Source of the DNA: an uncultured Armatimonadota bacterium
GTDB lineage: Bacteria > Armatimonadota > Fimbriimonadia > Fimbriimonadales > Fimbriimonadaceae
NCBI GenBank assembly: GCA_946478935.1
Contig: CAMLEL010000023.1
Span: forward strand, 1-13,613
DNA length: 13,613 bases
Direction: 5' to 3'
A model generated the notes under the pieces. That model saw only the letters and a list, made by a program, of their open reading frames with translations. It searched no databases and was not told the origin of the DNA. Position numbers and translations under genes: made by a program. Of this stretch, positions 1 to 6,246 are shown piece by piece (position 1 is the stretch's first letter; every line of letters starts with the position of its first letter).

Positions 1-281
1 TTGGTATTCGAAAGACGGTTGGAGCGTCAAAGGGCGATATCTTCTCGCAATTCCTCATCGAAGCAACCATCCTTGCCTCATTGGGCGGCCTCGTTGGCTT
101 GGCGATCAGCTATTTGGTTTGTCTGGCGCTTTACTACTACACCCCGATCAAGCCCATGATCACCGTTTCGATTGTCCTTCTGGCGGCATCTGTTTGCTTA
201 ACCGTCGGAATCGTATTCGGCTTGATTCCTGCCATCCGGGCTGCGCGTAAGGACCCGGTCGAGGCCATGCGCTACGAATAG
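1..281 (+). CDS. ABC transporter permease, MacB/FtsX family (C-terminal fragment)
   Basis: This is the end of a gene that starts before the window; the frame is open from position 3 and stops with TAG at 279-281. It begins GIRKTVGASKGDIFSQFLIEA, in which the IRK-x-VGAS-x-x-DI pattern is the cytoplasmic stretch before the last two membrane segments of MacB/FtsX-type permeases. Two hydrophobic segments follow, one around LGGLVGLAISYLVCL and one around VSIVLLAASVCLTVGIVFGL. The protein ends PAIRAARKDPVEAMRYE, the usual ending of this family (PAxxAAxxDPxEALRYE). Family members work with an ATPase in extruding macrolides, lipoproteins or peptides, or in envelope signalling. The substrate cannot be told from this fragment. 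No ATPase gene lies downstream, so any partner must be upstream of the window. Confidence 0.9.
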   Translation, partial: GIRKTVGASKGDIFSQFLIEATILASLGGLVGLAISYLVCLALYYYTPIKPMITVSIVLLAASVCLTVGIVFGLIPAIRAARKDPVEAMRYE

Positions 282-370
282 TCCTCAAGAATGACAATTA
301 GTAGTCCAGGCTCACCAGACCATTAAAGATTGTAACGGACGTGCGTAGACCCGAAGTACCGTGAATAATG

Positions 371-395
371 GCGGTCGACGTTAGACCGCAGGTGG
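371..395 (+). promoter_or_regulatory. Hairpin abutting the ribosome-binding site of the first prepilin gene
   Basis: GCGGTC (371-376) and GACCGC (384-389) form a perfect 6-bp inverted repeat with a 7-nt loop. It is followed at once by AGGTGG (390-395), the likely Shine-Dalgarno, 7 nt before the ATG at 403. The hairpin sits in the 5' leader and could affect ribosome access or mRNA stability. A 6-bp stem can arise by chance, so only the RBS assignment is fairly firm. Confidence 0.4.
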
Positions 396-402
396 TCAAC
401 TC

Positions 403-1338
403 ATGAATAGGTCTCGGGCCTTTACCCTGATCGAATTATTAGTCGTTATTGCGATCATCGCCATCTTGGCGGCGATCCTATTTCCAGTGTTTGCACAAGC
501 CAAAGAAGCGGCCAAGAAGACGTCCGGACTCTCGAACGTCAAACAGCTCAACCTGGCTTGCGTTATGTACAGCGCGGACTTTGACGATGTCTTTCCCTTG
601 GCATCGCGAACGGACGCCGGAACCAATGCGAACTTCCTTTGGATGTTCATGATCGAACCCTACACAAAGAATCTCGAGATCTTTCGCAATCCCCAAGGCG
701 AACCAAATCCGAGCGCCCAGTCTGACCCCTTCTACGGATCATTTTGGAAGTGGGTCGGCGGCACCTACGGCTCTATTCCGCGAGCCCAGATGAAGGGCCA
801 ACCATACTACAATGTCAGCAACGCCAACTCGCTTGCACGCGCATTGAATGCGGTTGGATCACTACATAACGGTGTGATGGGTTGGGCCGCCCCGACCGGT
901 GGCGTTGGTTGCTGGGGTTCTTGCGCTTACGTCACGACGCCAAGCATCTCGCAGACTCAGCTTCAAGACGTCGCCGCGCAAGCACTGATCTTCGATGCTG
1001 GCGAGCCAACGGCCGATTATTCAACGAATCGTCCAAAGGATGAGGAACTCGGCACCTGTGCATTTCGACCCTACAGCCCTGGCGGCGATAGCATCGGTGG
1101 CGCCACCCCACGTTGGAACGGCGGTCCGAAGTCTTGCTCAGAACTGCGCGGGAATCCTCCTGGGGATCGATATAACATTCCGGATGCAATTGCGGCGAAA
1201 ATCCGCAAGGGCATGTCTAACATCGGGTTCGCAGATGGGCATGCAAAGTCGATGGGCCTGCCCGCGCTGTACCGCACAGAGACTTGCAATCTGGCTCCGT
1301 CCAATCGCTGCATGATCCATTTGCAGCCGACCAACTAA
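403..1338 (+). CDS. Prepilin-type N-terminal cleavage/methylation domain protein (pseudopilin-like, paralogue 1)
   Basis: This 311-aa protein has a class III (type IV prepilin) signal. After the short basic leader MNRSRA comes FTLIELL with the conserved Glu at +5 (E11), then a hydrophobic helix to about residue 30. Prepilin peptidase (PilD) would cut before F7. The -1 residue is Ala6 instead of the usual Gly. The remainder (about 40-311) is a soluble, Gly/Asn/Pro-rich domain with seven cysteines (53, 170, 174, 219, 245, 295, 303). FADGHAKS near 276-283 resembles the H-X9-DG motif of prepilin-processing-associated proteins in Planctomycetes and Armatimonadota, but the His ten residues before D278 is Arg268. 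The start is set by AGGTGG at 390-395. A hairpin and a small lipoprotein gene follow. It is probably exported and membrane-anchored or assembled into a pseudopilus; its exact role is unknown. Confidence 0.88.
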   Translation: MNRSRAFTLIELLVVIAIIAILAAILFPVFAQAKEAAKKTSGLSNVKQLNLACVMYSADFDDVFPLASRTDAGTNANFLWMFMIEPYTKNLEIFRNPQGEPNPSAQSDPFYGSFWKWVGGTYGSIPRAQMKGQPYYNVSNANSLARALNAVGSLHNGVMGWAAPTGGVGCWGSCAYVTTPSISQTQLQDVAAQALIFDAGEPTADYSTNRPKDEELGTCAFRPYSPGGDSIGGATPRWNGGPKSCSELRGNPPGDRYNIPDAIAAKIRKGMSNIGFADGHAKSMGLPALYRTETCNLAPSNRCMIHLQPTN

Positions 1339-1349
1339 ATCTGAACATT

Positions 1350-1377
1350 TGGCCGCGCACGTGGCAACGCGCGGCCA
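1350..1377 (+). terminator. GC-rich hairpin between prepilin 1 and its lipoprotein gene
   Basis: TGGCCGCGC (1350-1358) and GCGCGGCCA (1369-1377) are perfectly complementary over 9 bp around a 10-nt loop. The hairpin starts 12 nt after the prepilin stop and is followed only by TTCCCTT, so it lacks a strong U-tract. It also lies just before the next start (1388). It could be an attenuating terminator, an mRNA-stabilising 3' end, or a structure hiding the start of the lipoprotein gene. The structure is certain; its role is inferred. Confidence 0.5.
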
Positions 1378-1387
1378 TTCCCTTAAT

Positions 1388-1630
1388 ATGAAAAACGTTA
1401 CACCATTGATACTCAGCATCGTGATTGGATCTCTGATCGGCTGTGGGCAGGACGCAACCAAACTCACCGACGCCGAAAAGCAAGAGATGAAGACCTTGTT
1501 CAAGGAAGGAATCAAGCCGGGCCAAATGCCGGCGGAATCCCCCAAGACTCCAAGCTCGAGCACGAATCCGAACGCAAATGCTCCAGCAATGAACCAGCCG
1601 ACCGACGGTGGCGGAACGGGGCAGCTCTAA
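1388..1630 (+). CDS. Small lipoprotein of unknown function (cassette 1)
   Basis: This 80-aa protein starts MKNVTPLILS, has a hydrophobic segment to residue 18, and then a lipobox L16-I17-G18-C19. It is therefore predicted to be a signal-peptidase-II-processed lipoprotein with lipidated Cys19. The mature part is small, polar and probably unstructured: a short charged helix (about 24-40, TDAEKQEMKTLFKEG), then a Pro/Ser/Asn-rich tail containing PTD and ending in Gly-rich GGGTGQL. I chose the ATG at 1388 because it gives a correct signal peptide. An upstream TTG at 1349 would start inside the preceding hairpin. There is no clear Shine-Dalgarno. Its place directly after a prepilin gene mirrors the lipoprotein gene at 2788. 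I do not recognise a named family. Confidence 0.72.
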   Translation: MKNVTPLILSIVIGSLIGCGQDATKLTDAEKQEMKTLFKEGIKPGQMPAESPKTPSSSTNPNANAPAMNQPTDGGGTGQL

Positions 1631-1641
1631 TCATTAGTACT

Positions 1642-1664
1642 CTAAACTAGAAATTACTGTTTAG
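1642..1664 (+). repeat. AT-rich inverted repeat after the first lipoprotein gene
   Basis: CTAAAC (1642-1647) and GTTTAG (1659-1664) are complementary with an 11-nt loop, 11 nt after the TAA of the small lipoprotein gene. The stem is weak and has no T-run after it, so a terminator role is doubtful. Nothing else stands out in the gap 1631-1812; I saw no convincing -35/-10 pair there. Confidence 0.25.
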
Positions 1665-1824
1665 TGGCAACAAACGCATACTATACGACGCGAGAAGGTG
1701 ATCAGACGAGAGACTTGCAAACTTTGCGAACCATATGGCAAAATCGCTCGTCATTGTCTATGCGAGGGAATCCGTTTGGACTCCTTTAGCACGGATGATT
1801 CTTACCCCTTATTGGAGGTTTTGT

Positions 1825-2784
1825 ATGATTCGCCGAGCGTTTACGCTTATTGAATTACTAGTAGTCATTGCCATCATCGCCATTCTGGCGGCGATCCTCT
1901 TCCCTGTCTTTGCCCAGGCAAAAGAAGCAGCCAAGAAAACTGCCACTTTGAGCCAATACAAGCAGATTGGTACTGGTGCACAAATCTATCTCGCGGATTA
2001 CGACGATAATTTCCCGCTGGCATTCGCGTTCAACACCGTCGGTAACACTTGGCGCTGGGGTTCCTACCACGCCACGCCAGCCGGATGGTCGAGCAGCGCC
2101 GCACGAAATGTCGATCCGCGCAAGACCGAAGAGACCATGTACGTTCATAACTCCATGTATCCCTATGTCAAGAACTATGACATGCTGGGCGCTAACGGGC
2201 TTACGAACGTAAATGTTCTTACACAAGCTGCCGGTCAGCCCGTACCCAAGGGTGTGAACATCACCATGAACGGTATGTTGCACGCTTGGAGCGGCACCGC
2301 CATCAGCAACCCCTCGAAGGTCGTTGCTTTCTGGCCCGGTATGTTCAAGCAGAATCTACTTGGCGCTTCGCTTTCCCAGCCGATGCTGGACTGCTTTGGC
2401 GCAGGCAGCGCTTGCCGGTTCACTCCCGACGCAGGTCCGCAGGGCGGAACGCCAACTTATGGCTACTCCTGGTTCCTCGTGGGTTCGGCGGGTAACTTTA
2501 CTGCTTGGCAGTACGGTCGCGGTATGCCGATGATTGCAGCTGATACTTCCGCAAGAATCTATCAGTTCAACGCACCCAACTGGCCAGCCTATGCCGAGAA
2601 CGTCAACAGCAGCCCATTCAGTGCCTTTGATCCAGGTGGCCCTCCAGGATCTCCGTATTGGATGACCGACTGCGTTTCCCCTGGTGGAACCAAGGGTGCA
2701 GGACGAACCTACTATCCCGGATTCTTCCGACCTGACTCTGAGTTCAACTACACAGCTCAGCAGTGCGACTTCGGAGGAGGTTAG
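1825..2784 (+). CDS. Prepilin-type N-terminal cleavage/methylation domain protein (pseudopilin-like, paralogue 2)
   Basis: This is a 319-aa protein. The start is the ATG at 1825, preceded by a strong GGAGG (1814-1818) at 6-nt spacing. The frame is open back to 1735, but the extra 30 residues would bury the prepilin signal. The leader MIRRA is followed by F6-TLIE-L, with Glu10 at +5, a hydrophobic helix to about 28, and [10 protein letters not shown]. From RAFTLIE through AKKT (36 residues) it is identical to the protein at 403. After that the two keep only scattered similarity, such as YxxDxDDxFPLA near residues 55-66. The C-terminal part is rich in Gly, Pro, Tyr, Trp and Asn. An MIAADTSARIY segment sits where related proteins carry FADGH, so the H-X9-DG motif is degenerate. 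It is expected to be exported through a PilD-dependent route. The stop is 3 nt before the next small lipoprotein gene. Confidence 0.88.
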   Translation: MIRRAFTLIELLVVIAIIAILAAILFPVFAQAKEAAKKTATLSQYKQIGTGAQIYLADYDDNFPLAFAFNTVGNTWRWGSYHATPAGWSSSAARNVDPRKTEETMYVHNSMYPYVKNYDMLGANGLTNVNVLTQAAGQPVPKGVNITMNGMLHAWSGTAISNPSKVVAFWPGMFKQNLLGASLSQPMLDCFGAGSACRFTPDAGPQGGTPTYGYSWFLVGSAGNFTAWQYGRGMPMIAADTSARIYQFNAPNWPAYAENVNSSPFSAFDPGGPPGSPYWMTDCVSPGGTKGAGRTYYPGFFRPDSEFNYTAQQCDFGGG

Positions 2785-2787
2785 TCA

Positions 2788-2964
2788 ATGAAGAACCTGC
2801 TGATGCTTGCCGCGCTCGCCGTCGCCATGATCTCTCTGACCGCCTGTAGCAAGGAAGAAGAGGTCGGTTATGGAGGCGATGTGAAGCAGGCCCCAGTCAG
2901 CGCGACTGAAGGCGCCAAGAAAGGCGTAGCGGCCAACATGCCGACCGACGATCCCAACCGCTGA
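2788..2964 (+). CDS. Very small lipoprotein of unknown function (cassette 2)
   Basis: This 58-aa gene has a strong GGAGGAGG (2773-2780) 7 nt before its ATG, and its start lies 3 nt after the prepilin stop, so the two are almost surely co-translated. The protein starts MKNLLMLAALAVAMISLTAC, a textbook lipoprotein signal with lipobox L17-T18-A19-C20. The mature part is only about 39 residues: an acidic SKEEEV stretch, then a Gly/Ala/Lys-rich polar tail with NMPTDDPNR. It resembles the 80-aa lipoprotein at 1388 in architecture, in starting MKN, and in carrying a PTD near the C-terminus. Such a short tail suggests a structural or anchoring role, perhaps with the prepilin, but this is inference. 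No known family is recognised. Confidence 0.8.
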   Translation: MKNLLMLAALAVAMISLTACSKEEEVGYGGDVKQAPVSATEGAKKGVAANMPTDDPNR

Positions 2965-2985
2965 TCGCGTTTGTTCAAGCAATCA

Positions 2986-3020
2986 GTAGTGGAGGCCAAA
3001 GGCCGCCCCAACTACATTTT
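2986..3020 (+). terminator. Imperfect hairpin in the convergent gap between the plus-strand cassette and thrS
   Basis: GTAGT (2986-2990) pairs with ACTAC (3011-3015). Inside them GGAGGCC pairs with GGCCGCC (one mismatch) around an AAA loop, leaving a small bulge on the 3' arm. On the plus strand the stem is followed by ATTTT, a short U-run, so it could end transcription of the prepilin/lipoprotein cassette. It may also serve thrS on the other strand, but no T-run follows on that side. Confidence 0.42.
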
Positions 3021-4818
3021 AGGCGGTCGCTATCTCAAGAAACTTCTCGACAGGCATTGCCCCAAGGTCACCTTCTTCGCGACTCCGGACTCCTACCGTG
3101 CCATTCTCCAAATCCTTATCACCCAGAATCAGCATGAAAGGCACTTTCTGAAGCTGGGCTTCCCGAATCTTCTTGCCCAGAGTTTCGCGTCGGTCGTCGA
3201 TCGTGACGCGCAGATTTCGCGTGTCGAAGAGCGTATCTCGAAGGCGGTCGACAAGCCGTTGCGCAGGCTCATTGTGTCGATCCGCGATCGGAAGCACGCT
3301 GATCTGCACGGGAGACATCCAGAACGGATAAGCGCCTGCGTACTGCTCCGTGATCAGACCAATCATTCGCTCGATCGACCCAAATGGCGCCCGGTGGATC
3401 ATGATGGGACGATGTGGCTTTGAATCCTCGCCGATGTACTCGAGTTCAAAACGCTCAGGAAGCGTGTAGTCCACCTGGACGGTGCCCATCTGCCATTCAC
3501 GGCCAAGGGCGTCTCGAATGATCACATCCAGTTTGGGGCCATAGAATGCGGCATCGCCCTCGGAGACGAAATACTCGATTCCCTTTGACTGGCACGCGTT
3601 TTCGATGGCGGCGGTGGCCGCTTTCCAGTCATCGTCGTGTCCAACATATTTGTCGGAGCTTGGATCCTTCGTTCCCAACCGCAACTTGACATCGTTCAGG
3701 CCAAGCTTGTTCCAAACCGTCTGCATCAGGTCGACGACACCCAAGAACTCTTCTTGCAGTTGATCGGGAGTCACGAAGAGGTGGGCGTCATCTTGCGTGA
3801 AGCCACGTGCCCTCAGAATGCCCGTCACTTCCCCGCTCTGCTCATATCGATGGACGGTACCGAATTCTGCATACCGAACGGGCAAATCGCGGTAGGAGCG
3901 CATTTGAGAGGCATAAATCTCGATGTGGAACGGGCAGTTCATGGGCTTGAGGATGTACGTCTCTTTCTCCTCGTCCTCCATAAATGGGAACATCTTCTCT
4001 TTGTAAGTGATGATGTGGCCGCTTTTCTCGTAGAGTCGGATGTTGCCGATATGCGGTGTGACCACGGGATCGTAGCCCCGGGCAAGCTGCTCCTTCTTTA
4101 GAAAGTCGATGAGCGTATCCCGCAGGATCGCGCCCTTGGGTAGCCACAGTGGCAGGCCCGTTCCCACTCGCGGACTGAACATAAAGAGTCCCAGCTCTTT
4201 TCCAAGGATGCGGTGATCGCGTTTCTTCGCCTCCTCCAGCATGAGCAGGTGGCGTTCCAAATCCTCGGCCGATTCAAAGGCCGTTCCGTAAATTCTTGTG
4301 AGCTGCTTGTTCTTCACGTCGCCGCGCCAATAGGCACCAGCCAAATTCATTAGCTTGAAGTGCTTGATCTCTTTGGTGGAGTCCACGTGGGGACCGCGAC
4401 AGAGATCAAGAAATCGGTGAAGCGTTCCTTCACGGTCCGTGCGCTGCTGATCATAAAAACTGATCGTCTCTCCTTCCGGAATCGCATCCAGTAGCTGCAG
4501 CTTGTACTCAGCCACCTGCTGGCCCATGCTTGGAATTGAGTCGTCGAGGATAAGGCGCCGGGCATCGTCGCGGGAGACTTCCGTTCGTTCGATACGCTGG
4601 TCCAGCTTCGAGAGCTCTTTCATGCGCTTCTCGATTTTCGGCAGATCCTCTTCTTTCAGCGGTTCTGGGAAATCGATGTCGTAATAAAAGCCATTTTCGA
4701 TCGGGGGTCCGATGGAGAGCTTTGCGCCGGGATAGAGCTCAGTCACCGCTTGGGCCATCAGGTGGGCGGCCGAGTGGCGGAGACGATAAAGATAGGATTG
4801 TTCGTAGGGCTGTTGCAT
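3019..4818 (-). CDS. thrS: Threonyl-tRNA synthetase lacking the TGS domain
   Basis: This 599-aa class II synthetase charges tRNA-Thr with threonine in the cytoplasm. The editing domain is near the N-terminus: HSAAH (15-19) and C140-RGP-H144 give the four residues that hydrolyse Ser-tRNA-Thr. In the catalytic core the zinc ligands that recognise threonine are C295 (MNCPFH), H346 (DDAHLF) and H475 (IMIHRAP). Motif 2 spans about 315-347 (R324, R338) and motif 3 is GSIERMIGL at 480-488. The anticodon-binding domain runs about 503-599. E. coli ThrRS has 642 residues, and the ~60-residue N-terminal TGS domain is what is missing here. An in-frame TGA 12 codons upstream rules out a longer form. The start has AAGGA (4825-4829 on the complement) at good spacing. 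It is last in the minus-strand block, 62 nt after the DUF2752 gene. Confidence 0.97.
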   Translation of the reverse strand: MQQPYEQSYLYRLRHSAAHLMAQAVTELYPGAKLSIGPPIENGFYYDIDFPEPLKEEDLPKIEKRMKELSKLDQRIERTEVSRDDARRLILDDSIPSMGQQVAEYKLQLLDAIPEGETISFYDQQRTDREGTLHRFLDLCRGPHVDSTKEIKHFKLMNLAGAYWRGDVKNKQLTRIYGTAFESAEDLERHLLMLEEAKKRDHRILGKELGLFMFSPRVGTGLPLWLPKGAILRDTLIDFLKKEQLARGYDPVVTPHIGNIRLYEKSGHIITYKEKMFPFMEDEEKETYILKPMNCPFHIEIYASQMRSYRDLPVRYAEFGTVHRYEQSGEVTGILRARGFTQDDAHLFVTPDQLQEEFLGVVDLMQTVWNKLGLNDVKLRLGTKDPSSDKYVGHDDDWKAATAAIENACQSKGIEYFVSEGDAAFYGPKLDVIIRDALGREWQMGTVQVDYTLPERFELEYIGEDSKPHRPIMIHRAPFGSIERMIGLITEQYAGAYPFWMSPVQISVLPIADRHNEPAQRLVDRLRDTLFDTRNLRVTIDDRRETLGKKIREAQLQKVPFMLILGDKDLENGTVGVRSREEGDLGAMPVEKFLEIATA

Positions 4819-4880
4819 GGTGTTTCCTTCCCTGACCGAGGGATTGAGTTGTCAAGAAAGGATTATGCACAGATTTCTGA

Positions 4881-5387
4881 TTAGGGCTTGGACGTTTGGG
4901 CCGTTTCTCGCTCTGCCAACGTCTTGAAATAGCTTTGGAGTTCGTTTGGCGAGCGGTAAGTGTCGGTCGTTACAAACCGGACGATTCCGAATCCAAAAAA
5001 GATGACGGCGCCAATGACGATTCCTGTCATCCACCTTCTGCCGGAAGTGTCCAACCGATATCCTTTGAAGTAGGCGAAGATGTTGAGTAGCGCCACAACC
5101 GTCAGACCCAAATACAGGATTGGTCCCAATGGATGCGCGGCGAACGCCTGCACAAAGTTGCCATGAATCGTGGCCGTCCAGGACGTGGTCAAACCACATC
5201 CTGGGCATGGCTTGTCGAAGAGCAGGACACTGGGACATGGCGGCAATCCAAGCTGCTGGTGGGTGCCATGACCGCTGGAATCTGGGCGCAGGAAGATTCC
5301 AACGACCGTAATAGCCAACCACAGCCAAGTCACCACCAGCTGGCCCTTCAGGATTCGTTTGTTTCCGCAAGGCTCAAGAAAGGGCAT
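4881..5387 (-). CDS. DUF2752 family membrane protein
   Basis: This 168-aa protein carries the DUF2752 signature C61-PGCGLT-T68 and the family's HPLG (85-88) before a membrane helix. Three hydrophobic segments are visible at about 17-33, 88-107 and 120-138. An additional C51 lies ahead of the CPxCG pair. DUF2752 proteins are small inner-membrane proteins of unknown function, and the paired cysteines suggest metal or redox chemistry. The gene starts inside truB (14-nt overlap). A near-perfect AAGGAGG (complement of 5394-5400) at 6-nt spacing decides the ATG at 5387. Overlap plus a strong internal RBS suggests co-transcription but independent initiation. The C-terminal tail (about 140-168) is polar. 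Confidence 0.87.
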   Translation of the reverse strand: MPFLEPCGNKRILKGQLVVTWLWLAITVVGIFLRPDSSGHGTHQQLGLPPCPSVLLFDKPCPGCGLTTSWTATIHGNFVQAFAAHPLGPILYLGLTVVALLNIFAYFKGYRLDTSGRRWMTGIVIGAVIFFGFGIVRFVTTDTYRSPNELQSYFKTLAERETAQTSKP

Positions 5388-6246
5388 GAAAGGCCTCCTT
5401 GGGAATCACGCACTCGGGCTGCAACTGACCTTCCATCACTCGGGCAACGCTAAACACACTTCCATCCGGATCGAGCAACGCCACCAGGTTTCCGGCCACG
5501 TCAGACGGCAGGTCAACCTTTCGGCCATCTCGGATCAGGTGAACCTGCGACTCACTCAGATTCAGCATCGGCATGGGTTCGAGCGCCGAGCGCAATGAAA
5601 TCAGATCTCGCTCAGACGCCGCTCCAAGGTCTTTGCCCTGATCGACGTGGAATCGGCCCACCCTTGTTCGATGGAGTTGGCTGAGGAATGCTCCACAGCC
5701 CACAGCATCGCCAAGGTCATGGGCAAGGGACCTGATATAGGTTCCGCCTGAACACACGATCCTTGCTCGGACGACTGACTCGCTAATGCCATTTATCTCA
5801 AGCGTGTCGATGTGGACGTTTCTCGGTTCTCGGGCTATCTCCTTGCCTTGGCGAGCCAAATGGTAGAGCGGCTTTCCACCGACTTTGATTGCGCTGAACA
5901 TCGGCGGCAACTGGCTGATCAGTCCCATAAACTGCGGTCGAACGTTCTCGATCGCCGAAAGGAGATCCTCTGGAACCGGACGTCGGTCCGTGACTTCACC
6001 TTCACCATCGTAGGTTGTGGTTGCGATGCCGAACGTGATCTCAGCCACGTACTCTTTTGGCTCCAGTGGTAAATACTGCAAGAAACGGGTGGCGGGTCCA
6101 ACGGCCACAACGAGAAGGCCAGTCGCCAAAGGGTCCAGCGTCCCGGCATGTCCTACTCGGCGCGTTTCGAACTTCCTCCGGCAGGCGTCCACCACATCAT
6201 GAGACGTGCGACCGGATTCCTTATTGATCAGGATGATTCCAAACAA
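5374..6246 (-). CDS. truB: tRNA pseudouridine(55) synthase TruB
   Basis: This 290-aa enzyme isomerises U55 to pseudouridine in the T-psi-C loop of tRNAs. The N-terminus FGIILINKESGRTSHDVV is typical. The catalytic aspartate is D38 in VGHAGTLDPLATGLL. Other TruB motifs are KEYVAEITFGIATTTYDGEG (64-83) and CSGGTYIRSLAHDLG (165-179). The segment about 230-290 fits a PUA-like RNA-binding tail. The start is a TTG at 6246; it puts the first conserved residues in the usual place and no better start exists. The gene overlaps the 3' end of nrnA by 19 nt, and the DUF2752 gene begins before its stop. The nrnA-truB pairing is common in bacteria, but the usual ribF is not next. Confidence 0.96.
   Translation of the reverse strand: MFGIILINKESGRTSHDVVDACRRKFETRRVGHAGTLDPLATGLLVVAVGPATRFLQYLPLEPKEYVAEITFGIATTTYDGEGEVTDRRPVPEDLLSAIENVRPQFMGLISQLPPMFSAIKVGGKPLYHLARQGKEIAREPRNVHIDTLEINGISESVVRARIVCSGGTYIRSLAHDLGDAVGCGAFLSQLHRTRVGRFHVDQGKDLGAASERDLISLRSALEPMPMLNLSESQVHLIRDGRKVDLPSDVAGNLVALLDPDGSVFSVARVMEGQLQPECVIPKEAFHALS

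Noticed and set aside
282..370. Sigma-70 promoter for prepilin 1 (TTGTAA at 330)
   Set aside because: No -10 hexamer at 16-18 nt spacing.
1735..1824. Longer start for the second prepilin
   Set aside because: It adds 30 residues ahead of the prepilin signal and has no RBS; GGAGG precedes the ATG at 1825.
2971..3423. 150-codon plus-strand frame opposite thrS
   Set aside because: It is antisense to the well-conserved C-terminal part of thrS, and its protein resembles no family.
4852..5370. 172-codon minus-strand frame overlapping the DUF2752 gene
   Set aside because: It is an alternative frame of the same strand. The DUF2752 frame has the CPGCGLT motif, membrane helices and the AAGGAGG site.
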